From assembly GCA_905370345.1 (NCBI GenBank), contig CAJPKE010000029.1, positions 1 to 5,458 on the forward strand: 5,458 bases of DNA, written 5' to 3'. The stretch comes from Candidatus Saccharibacteria bacterium UBA6209 (GTDB lineage Bacteria > Patescibacteriota > Saccharimonadia > Saccharimonadales > Saccharimonadaceae). Below are positions 1 through 5,458 of this stretch, piece by piece. The number at the start of each line of letters is the position of its first letter. Position 1 is the stretch's first letter. The notes beneath the pieces are model-generated. The model searched no databases. It had not been told where the DNA came from and saw only the letters and a list, made by a program, of their open reading frames with translations. A program made the translations under genes and the position numbers.

Positions 1-421
<421 letters not shown>

Positions 422-425
422 AATC

Positions 426-442
426 TACTTTGTATCAAAGTA
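426..442 (-). other. Tight hairpin just upstream of mature 16S 5' end
   Basis: This is a perfect 7-bp inverted repeat, TACTTTG and CAAAGTA, with a 3-nt loop (433-435). It ends about 5 nt before the inferred mature 16S start, within the rRNA leader. It may be a local leader structure that positions 5'-end processing. The stem is seen; the role is inferred. No U-tract follows it in the transcription direction, so I do not call it a terminator. Confidence 0.55.
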
Positions 443-490
443 TTAAGGCTCTACAAAAATATAAACTGACGATGATATTGCACAATCAAA

Positions 491-502
491 TTGTTAAAGT
501 TC
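491..502 (-). promoter_or_regulatory. boxA-like rRNA antitermination element
   Basis: The minus strand reads GAACTTTAACAA, followed by TTTG. The last nine bases match the E. coli rrn leader boxA core (TGCTCTTTAACAA), and the AATTT that follows also resembles it. It lies between the rRNA promoter and the 16S gene, where boxA normally recruits the NusB-NusE (S10) antitermination complex. The sequence match and position are seen; function is inferred from the rrn leader family. Confidence 0.7.
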
Positions 503-536
503 ATCTTAAGTCAGACTGAAGTATGATTTACCTCGC

Positions 537-551
537 TTTACAGATTGTAAA
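537..551 (-). other. Small hairpin in the 16S leader
   Basis: A 6-bp perfect inverted repeat, TTTACA and TGTAAA, encloses a 3-nt loop (543-545). It lies about 40 nt downstream of the predicted transcription start and just after a second stem-loop at 554-578. It is not GC-rich and has no trailing U-tract, so it is not an intrinsic terminator. It could be part of the structured rRNA leader or chance in AT-rich DNA. Confidence 0.4.
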
Positions 552-553
552 TC

Positions 554-578
554 GTTGCTTAACTCGCACTCCAGCAAC
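554..578 (-). other. Stem-loop early in the 16S leader
   Basis: Arms GTTGCT (578-573) and AGCAAC (559-554) form a 6-bp stem with a 13-nt loop, starting roughly 10 nt after the predicted start site. In rrn leaders, a small stem-loop of this kind (boxB-like) often precedes or follows boxA; here it is about 50 nt upstream of boxA. The pairing is seen, the role is inferred. Confidence 0.4.
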
Positions 579-592
579 CAGACTTGTTACTA

Positions 593-621
593 ATCTTACA
601 GTATATAATTGCCTAGGTCAA
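593..621 (-). promoter_or_regulatory. Sigma70-type promoter of the rRNA operon
   Basis: A -35 hexamer TTGACC (616-621, 5 of 6 to consensus) is separated by exactly 17 bp from a -10 hexamer TAAGAT (593-598, 4 of 6). The predicted start is near 586-588, giving a leader of about 165 nt before the mature 16S end. Upstream is an A/T-rich tract. It is the best promoter I can find in the spacer. It lies directly after the DUF212 stop codon, so the rRNA operon need not rely on read-through from gyrase transcripts. The -35 is overlapped by a palindromic CCTAGG at 612-617. Confidence 0.75.
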
Positions 622-638
622 TAGATTTTTACAATTAT
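605..638. repeat. Inverted repeat flanking the rRNA -35 element
   Basis: The 7-bp arms CAATTAT (632-638) and ATAATTG (605-611) are perfect inverted copies, separated by 20 bp that include the -35 hexamer. Inside lies a second dyad centred on CCTAGG (612-617), flanked by ATTG and CAAT with one extra A. The arms are A/T-only except for one G/C pair, so chance is a real alternative. It could be an operator or a weak end structure for the upstream mRNA. Confidence 0.35.
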
Positions 639-643
639 TTTGT
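622..643 (-). promoter_or_regulatory. A/T-rich UP-element-like tract upstream of the rRNA promoter
   Basis: About 22 bp directly upstream of the -35 are almost pure A/T, with an A5 run on the minus strand. This is the expected position of an UP element, which contacts the RNA polymerase alpha C-terminal domains at strong rRNA promoters. It overlaps the last codons and stop of the DUF212 gene. Composition and position are seen; alpha contact is inferred. Confidence 0.45.
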
Positions 644-1066
644 TGCGAAAAATACAACGGCAGCTACAACCACACCAATAGCCGCCCCAGCCACCACTTC
701 TACAGGGGTGTGACCATGAGCAACGCGAAGTTTTTTCAACTTACTACCCTGCTCCGAAATTAACTTATTAAGCGTTTCACCCTGCATTCCGGACGAATAA
801 CGAACCATCATAGCATCATACATCACTATAATAGCCAGCCAAGTAGCTAATCCAAATACAGAACTATCCCAGCCGTCTTGAAGTCCCAGAAAAATCGCCA
901 ACGACACGACAATCGCGCTATGAGCGCTTGGCATACCCCCGGATAGAAGTATTTTTGGGTTTGTATCACCGCTAAATACTCGACGATTACGCCCCATGAG
1001 ATGAAACACTTGCTTCAACCCTTGGGACATCGCCCATGCAATTACTGGAACTATCAAGACTTTCAT
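635..1066 (-). CDS. DUF212 (YuiD-like) integral membrane protein, PAP2/vanadium haloperoxidase-related
   Basis: This 143-aa protein belongs to the DUF212 family (Pfam PF02681; B. subtilis YuiD), described as related to acid phosphatase/vanadium-dependent haloperoxidases; its biochemical role is unknown. Family hallmarks are present in order: GGMPSAHS (residues 43-50, the counterpart of the PSGH phosphate-binding motif), DAMMVRYSSGMQ (84-95, where relatives usually have DAxGVR), LNKL (99-102) and GHTPVEVVAG (118-127). Hydrophobic segments near 1-20, 50-64, 68-86 and 123-140 suggest three or four membrane passes. It is somewhat shorter than YuiD (about 158 aa), mainly through a shorter linker between LNKL and GHTP. 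The ATG start is 2 nt after the gyrA stop, with GAGGG (1076-1080) 9 nt upstream inside the gyrA coding end. This suggests translational coupling in a gyrB-gyrA-DUF212 operon. A phosphatase acting on a lipid or nucleotide phosphate is possible but unproven. Confidence 0.9.
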   Translation of the reverse strand: MKVLIVPVIAWAMSQGLKQVFHLMGRNRRVFSGDTNPKILLSGGMPSAHSAIVVSLAIFLGLQDGWDSSVFGLATWLAIIVMYDAMMVRYSSGMQGETLNKLISEQGSKLKKLRVAHGHTPVEVVAGAAIGVVVAAVVFFATK

Positions 1067-1068
1067 TA

Positions 1069-3567
1069 TTAGTTACCCTCATCCTGCGGGCGATCAGCCA
1101 TCAAGCCGATTGACGAAACAGCATCGCCATCAGATAGACGCATAATCGTCACACCCTGAGTTGTCCTTCCGAGTAGCTTAATATCACTCAAGCCCAGGCG
1201 GATAGTCTGACCATTCTGAGAAACCAATAGCGCCTCTGTTATTTCTGGGTCGATAGTCTGCACAGAGATAATCGGACCAGTTTTTGCAGTTACAACTGCG
1301 GCTTTTATGCCGACTCCGCCACGTTTATGACTTGGGAAATTCGACACCTTTGTGCGTTTACCGAAGCCTTTTTCGCTAACCACCAACAAGGTCTGATCGT
1401 CGCCCGTAACGATATCCATACCAACAACAGAGTCATTTGGACGTAATCTTACGCCGCGGACACCACGAGCTGATCTACCCATTGGGCGCGTATCTTTCTC
1501 ATTAAAGCGAATGGCTTGTCCTGCAGACGTAGATATAATCACATCATTTTCGCCAGTCGTTCTCTTTATCCAGCGAAGCTCATCACCTTCATCCAATTTA
1601 ATAGCAATCAGTCCATTCGTACGAACATTAGCATAATCTTTCACAGGAGTCTTCTTAACTGTACCCTTCTTTGTCGCCATGAATAGATAGCCGTCTTCGT
1701 TAGCGTTCTTTTCGTGCTTGATAATTGCCGTTATCTTCTCTTCTGGCTGAAGCTGCAATAAGTTAACCGCAGCAACACCTTTCGCGCTTAGGCTGGCAGC
1801 TGGCACTTCGTAAGCCTTCAAGCGGAAAATCCTACCCATATTGGTGAAGAATAGCAAATAATCATGCGAGCTTGCCTGAACAACTTGATCAATGACATCT
1901 TCTTCCTTAGTCGTCATTCCGCGCTTACCCTTACCGCCACGATTTTGCCTACGATAATCACTCACAAGAGTTCGCTTAATGTAGTTTTCGCTTGTAAGTA
2001 GAATTACCGACTCTTCCTCTGGAATCAGTTCCTCGTCAGAGAACTTTCCTAATTCGTGATTAATGATCTTACTGCGCCGCTCATCGCCATACTTTTCTTT
2101 CATAGCAAGCAATTCTTCCTTAACAACACGCAAAATCTCGTTCTCGTCAGCCAAAATTGCCTCCAGCTTCTTAATCAGTTCATGAAGTTGCTTCAATTCT
2201 TCTTCAATCTTGTCGCGCTCCAATCCCTGCAATCGTCGTAGTTGCATCGCCAAAATTGCGGCCGCTTGAATTTCCGACAGACCAAATCTCTCCATTAAAC
2301 GCTTGTCGGCATCGTCATAACTTTCGCGAATCGTCTTAATCACCTCGTCGATATGATCAAGCGCAATCTTCAATCCTTCCAAAATATGCGCTCGTTCCTT
2401 AGCTTTTCGAAGTTCAAACTCAGTCCTGCGTCGGATAACGCCTTGACGATGCTTAATGAATTCCGCCAAAATCTCTTTCAAGCCCATGACCTTAGGCTGA
2501 ATACCATTGACCAAAGCCAGGACATTATAATGGAATGATGTTTGTAATCCAGTCAATTTATACAATTGGTTAAGAATCTTCTTTGGATAAGCATCTTTCT
2601 TCAGTTCAACAACAACTCGAACCTTACCGCGAGCACTTTCATCTCGCGCATCGGCAATGTGCGTTATTTTTTTAGCAAGGACAAGTTCTCGAACCTTATC
2701 AACAAAGCCCTCCTTGCTCATACCATACGGAACTTCGGTGATTATAATACTGTAGCGACCATTTTTACGCTCTTCAATCGACGCAACCGCACGAATCGTA
2801 ACTGAGCCACGCCCAGTTTCATATGCTTGACGCATTGGCGCACCACCATAAACTTCCGCACCCGTCGGAAAATCAGGACCCTTAATATGTGTCAATAGTT
2901 CGTCTAGTGTAATTTCAGGATTATCTATTTGAGCGACTGTAGCGTCAACCACCTCACCAAGGTTGTGCGGTGGAATATTCGTCGCCATACCAACAGCAAT
3001 ACCCATCTGACCGTTCAATAGAATATTTGGGACGGCTGACGGCAAAACTACTGGCTCTTTCTCTGTTCCGTCGAAGTTATCACGAAAATCAACAGTTTCT
3101 TTGTCGATGTCAGACAGCAACTCGCCGCCAATTTTATCCATTCGCGCCTCAGTATAACGAGAAGCCGCTGGCTCGTCACCGTCCATAGAACCGAAGTTAC
3201 CCTGACCTTCAACCAGCGTATATCGCATCTTCCAAGGTTGAGCCAAGTTCACCATAGCGTCATAAATTGATGAGTCACCATGCGGGTGGTAGTTACCCAT
3301 AACTTCACCGACGATTTTTGCCGACTTCACTGTAGCGTGAGGAGCGCGCCAACCATTCTTATTCATTGCATACAAAATACGACGATTAACAGGCTTCAGC
3401 CCGTCACGAACGTCTGGCAATGCACGGTCAATAATAACCGACATGGAGTATTTAAGGAAGGAATCTTCCATAACGCGCTCAACTGTCGACTTTTCAATAC
3501 CGCGAACTTCTGGCTCTTCGTTCAGAATTTCCGGTTCTACTATATTTTTATTATCGTTGTCCGCCAT
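1069..3567 (-). CDS. gyrA: DNA gyrase subunit A
   Basis: This is the DNA breakage-reunion subunit of gyrase (A2B2), which introduces negative supercoils using ATP hydrolysed by GyrB. It is complete at 832 aa, a usual length. The N-terminal winged-helix/tower region (about 30-500) contains the quinolone pocket HPHGDSSIYD (94-103) and the active-site Tyr138 in AASRYTEAR (codon 3154-3156). Residues 375-500 form the helical arm and dimer gate. The C-terminal beta-pinwheel (about 520-822) carries a GyrA-box variant QNRGGKG (541-547, codons 1927-1947) in place of QRRGGRG, which supports GyrA over ParC. Later blade motifs include RSARGVRGVRL (698-708), KRGGVGIKA (748-756) and RTTQGVTIMRL (801-811). 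Quinolone residues equivalent to E. coli Ser83 and Asp87 are Ser99 and Asp103, the sensitive state. There is no long acidic tail. The ATG is preceded by AAGGAGG, which overlaps the gyrB stop. Confidence 0.98.
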   Translation of the reverse strand: MADNDNKNIVEPEILNEEPEVRGIEKSTVERVMEDSFLKYSMSVIIDRALPDVRDGLKPVNRRILYAMNKNGWRAPHATVKSAKIVGEVMGNYHPHGDSSIYDAMVNLAQPWKMRYTLVEGQGNFGSMDGDEPAASRYTEARMDKIGGELLSDIDKETVDFRDNFDGTEKEPVVLPSAVPNILLNGQMGIAVGMATNIPPHNLGEVVDATVAQIDNPEITLDELLTHIKGPDFPTGAEVYGGAPMRQAYETGRGSVTIRAVASIEERKNGRYSIIITEVPYGMSKEGFVDKVRELVLAKKITHIADARDESARGKVRVVVELKKDAYPKKILNQLYKLTGLQTSFHYNVLALVNGIQPKVMGLKEILAEFIKHRQGVIRRRTEFELRKAKERAHILEGLKIALDHIDEVIKTIRESYDDADKRLMERFGLSEIQAAAILAMQLRRLQGLERDKIEEELKQLHELIKKLEAILADENEILRVVKEELLAMKEKYGDERRSKIINHELGKFSDEELIPEEESVILLTSENYIKRTLVSDYRRQNRGGKGKRGMTTKEEDVIDQVVQASSHDYLLFFTNMGRIFRLKAYEVPAASLSAKGVAAVNLLQLQPEEKITAIIKHEKNANEDGYLFMATKKGTVKKTPVKDYANVRTNGLIAIKLDEGDELRWIKRTTGENDVIISTSAGQAIRFNEKDTRPMGRSARGVRGVRLRPNDSVVGMDIVTGDDQTLLVVSEKGFGKRTKVSNFPSHKRGGVGIKAAVVTAKTGPIISVQTIDPEITEALLVSQNGQTIRLGLSDIKLLGRTTQGVTIMRLSDGDAVSSIGLMADRPQDEGN
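1076..1080 (-). promoter_or_regulatory. Ribosome binding site of the DUF212 gene inside gyrA
   Basis: GAGGG on the minus strand lies 9 nt before the DUF212 ATG, within the last codons of gyrA (the Asp-Glu-Gly-Asn end). It supports the chosen start and implies translation coupled to gyrA. Confidence 0.6.
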
Positions 3568-3571
3568 ATCT

Positions 3572-3578
3572 CCTCCTT
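3572..3578 (-). promoter_or_regulatory. Strong ribosome binding site of gyrA overlapping the gyrB stop codon
   Basis: The minus strand reads AAGGAGG, 4 nt before the gyrA ATG at 3567. Its leading AA comes from the TAA stop codon of gyrB. Ribosomes ending gyrB translation therefore terminate on the gyrA initiation site, which favours coupled, balanced synthesis of the two subunits. The site also fixes the gyrA start. Confidence 0.85.
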
Positions 3579-5458
3579 AAAAGTCCAAATCTTCCACATT
3601 AACCTTAGCGGCATTTGTTTGAATAAAATTTTTCCTCAATTCTACACTATCACCCATAAGCTTCGTAAATATCGCGTCTGCCCGTTCTGCATCTTCAATA
3701 TTAACCTTCACTAATGTTCGATTTTCTGGATTCATAGTCGTTTCCCATAATTGAGCGGCATCCATCTCACCAAGACCCTTAAATCGCTGCTGTGCCGTGT
3801 AGCCTGCCTGCTTAAATTTCTCAGCATTTTCATCAATCTTTACACCAGCAGCCTTGCGCTCATTGATCTTTTCGTTCAATTTTTGCTCGAGGGCTACTTC
3901 ATCATAAACGTAATCTATTTTACGATTACTGCCAGTTCCTCTACTCAACCCAAACAGAGGCGGCTTCGCTAGATATACGTGACCCGCTTCAATCACTTCA
4001 GACATGTATCGGAAGAAGAATGTCATCAAAAGCGTAGAGATGTGCGCACCATCAACATCGGCATCTGTCATAAATATAATCTTGTCGTAACGAATGCCAC
4101 TGATATCAAATTGGTCACCAATTCCAACACCCATAGCCTTAATCAATGAAACAATCTCAGCATTAGCAAACATCTTATCGAACCTTGCGCGCTCAGTATT
4201 CAGCACCTTACCGCGAAGAGGAAGAACGGCCTGAATAGTTGAATCGCGACCATCCTTAGCAGAACCCGCAGCCGAATTACCCTCGACAATAAATAATTCA
4301 CAATCTTTTCGGTTACGAGATGAGCAATCCGTCAATTTAGATGGCAAGTTTAAGCCTTCAAATGCTCCCTTACGGATAACATTGTCGCGCGCAGCCCTTG
4401 CCGCCTTACGAGCTCGCGCCGCCAATGTAGCCTTGCCGACAACCTTCTTCGCTGTAGCTGGATTCTCCTCCAAGTAATACGCAAAATATTCGCTCATCAC
4501 CTGATCAACATAGCGGCGCATCTCTGGATTACCAAGTTTATTCTTGGTCTGACCTTCAAACTGAGGATCTGGCAACTTCACCAAAATAACTGCCGTCAAA
4601 CCTTCGCGAATATCATCGCCAGTTAGATTGTCTTCTTTTTCTTTCAGTAAGCTATTCTTACGAGCATAATCATTAATTACACGCGTAAGGGCTGTTCGAA
4701 AACCAACCAAATGAGTACCGCCATCAGGAGTTAAGACGTTATTGGCAAATGGCTTTACCACTTCAGCGTAAGTGTCGTTATACTGAACCGCAATTTCCAC
4801 CATACAATCTTCAACCTGCTTCTCGACGTAAAATATATCGTCCGATAAAACGTCCTTGCCAATATTCAGGTTTTTTACATAGCTCTGGATGCCGCCCTCA
4901 AAGTAGAAAGCTTTTCGTTCGCCAGTCCGCTCATCAATAACCGACGTGTGAATGCCTTTTGTAAGGTACGCCTGATGACGAAGATAATTAACAACCCATT
5001 TATAGTCAAAATTAACTGTTTCCTTAAAGATAGTTGGGTCTGGGTAAAATGTAATCGTCGTACCGGAATCATCAGACTTTCCGACTACTTCTAATTCTGT
5101 CTGAGGCATGCCTGTTGCGTATTCTTGGCGATAGATTTTACCGTTCTTTCTAACTTCAGCAATCATTCGCGTAGATAGCGCGTTCACAACACTAGAACCA
5201 ACACCATGAAGTCCAGACGAGACCTTATAGCCGCCGCCACCAAACTTACCGCCGGCGTGTAAGATTGTTAATACCGTCTCCAATGTACTCTTACCCGTCT
5301 TTGGATGCTTATCGACAGGAATACCACGACCGTCATCAGATACTCGAACACCACCATCCTTTAACAAAGTTACTTCGACCTTTGTAGCATAACCAGCGAT
5401 TGCCTCGTCAATTGAGTTATCGGCAATCTCCTTAACCAAGTGATGTACACCCTCATAC
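3577..5458 (-). CDS. gyrB: DNA gyrase subunit B, N-terminus cut by the window edge
   Basis: This is the ATPase subunit of gyrase. The frame stays open to the window edge (...YEGVHHLVKEIADNSIDEA), so the true start lies outside; about 30-40 residues are missing by comparison with E. coli. Numbering from the Leu at 5437-5439 as residue 1: the ATP-site Glu4 and Asn8 match E. coli Glu42 and Asn46. DDGRGIP (35-41), HAGGKF (61-66) and YKVSSGLHGVG (71-81) complete the GHKL pocket, and QTK is at 297-299. The TOPRIM domain has Glu386 in VEGNSAAGSA and the metal-binding DADVD (459-463), then QRFKGLGEMD (551-560) and a tail ending VEDLDF. It lacks the ~170-aa insert of proteobacterial GyrB but has a short charged insert at about 521-549. 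Asn388 and Arg409 occupy E. coli positions 426 and 447. gyrA follows after 9 nt. GyrB rather than ParE is supported by pairing with a GyrA-box gyrA. Confidence 0.97.
   Translation of the reverse strand, partial: YEGVHHLVKEIADNSIDEAIAGYATKVEVTLLKDGGVRVSDDGRGIPVDKHPKTGKSTLETVLTILHAGGKFGGGGYKVSSGLHGVGSSVVNALSTRMIAEVRKNGKIYRQEYATGMPQTELEVVGKSDDSGTTITFYPDPTIFKETVNFDYKWVVNYLRHQAYLTKGIHTSVIDERTGERKAFYFEGGIQSYVKNLNIGKDVLSDDIFYVEKQVEDCMVEIAVQYNDTYAEVVKPFANNVLTPDGGTHLVGFRTALTRVINDYARKNSLLKEKEDNLTGDDIREGLTAVILVKLPDPQFEGQTKNKLGNPEMRRYVDQVMSEYFAYYLEENPATAKKVVGKATLAARARKAARAARDNVIRKGAFEGLNLPSKLTDCSSRNRKDCELFIVEGNSAAGSAKDGRDSTIQAVLPLRGKVLNTERARFDKMFANAEIVSLIKAMGVGIGDQFDISGIRYDKIIFMTDADVDGAHISTLLMTFFFRYMSEVIEAGHVYLAKPPLFGLSRGTGSNRKIDYVYDEVALEQKLNEKINERKAAGVKIDENAEKFKQAGYTAQQRFKGLGEMDAAQLWETTMNPENRTLVKVNIEDAERADAIFTKLMGDSVELRKNFIQTNAAKVNVEDLDF

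Noticed and set aside
426..442. Hairpin before 16S considered as an intrinsic terminator
   Set aside because: It is AT-rich with no U-tract after it, and it lies between a promoter and the 16S gene, where a terminator would block rRNA synthesis.
1069..3567. ParC (topoisomerase IV A) as an alternative identity
   Set aside because: A GyrA-box-like QNRGGKG and a full pinwheel are present, and the gene follows gyrB, which favours GyrA.
3280..3714. 144-aa plus-strand open frame spanning the gyrB-gyrA junction
   Set aside because: It lies entirely antisense to two strongly supported genes, has no recognisable domain and shows no clear ribosome binding site. It is best explained as a shadow frame.
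4875..5072. 65-aa minus-strand open frame in another frame inside gyrB
   Set aside because: It overlaps the conserved gyrB frame, has no family features and no independent ribosome binding site.
5437..5439. Possible TTG start of gyrB
   Set aside because: The frame continues upstream to the window edge with conserved GyrB residues (YEGVHH), so this Leu is internal and the real start lies outside the window.

Overview
The window is a compact, fully co-directional stretch of bacterial chromosome, with every gene on the minus strand. In transcription order (high to low coordinates) it holds gyrB (cut at its 5' end by the window edge), gyrA, a small DUF212/YuiD-like membrane protein gene, a 213-nt spacer with a recognisable rRNA promoter and leader, and the first ~420 nt of a 16S rRNA gene (cut at the other window edge).

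Organism. The 16S fragment reads like Candidatus Saccharibacteria (TM7, Patescibacteria/CPR). The V1-V2 framework fits this lineage as I remember it, and positions 71-88 match the TM7-314F signature site with one mismatch. No in-frame TGA is read through, and all three protein genes end in TAA. This fits the standard bacterial code and argues against the TGA-recoding CPR lineages (Gracilibacteria, Absconditabacteria). The assignment comes from memory, not from a database search, and is moderately confident.

Layout. 3577-5458: gyrB, ATPase-transducer-TOPRIM subunit, about 30-40 N-terminal residues missing. 1069-3567: gyrA, complete, 832 aa, with catalytic Tyr138 and a GyrA-box variant. The gyrA ribosome binding site overlaps the gyrB stop codon. 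635-1066: DUF212 gene, starting 2 nt after the gyrA stop, with its ribosome binding site inside the gyrA 3' end. 422-634: AT-rich UP-like tract, a TTGACC-17-TAAGAT promoter, three small hairpins and a boxA-like antitermination element. 1-421: 5' part of 16S rRNA with an unusually long V1 (helix 6) hairpin.

How it works together. gyrB, gyrA and the DUF212 gene look like one translationally packed operon making DNA gyrase plus a small membrane protein. The rRNA operon follows in the same direction with its own promoter, and I see no GC-rich intrinsic terminator between them. Gyrase genes directly upstream of an rRNA operon recall the origin-proximal gyrB-gyrA-rrnO order of Bacillus subtilis. 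I see no mobile element, CRISPR array, tRNA or accessory island, and no clearly novel multi-gene system. The most interesting points are the natural GyrB residues at the classical quinolone positions, the DUF212 gene between gyrase and rRNA, the long V1 hairpin and the structured rRNA leader.
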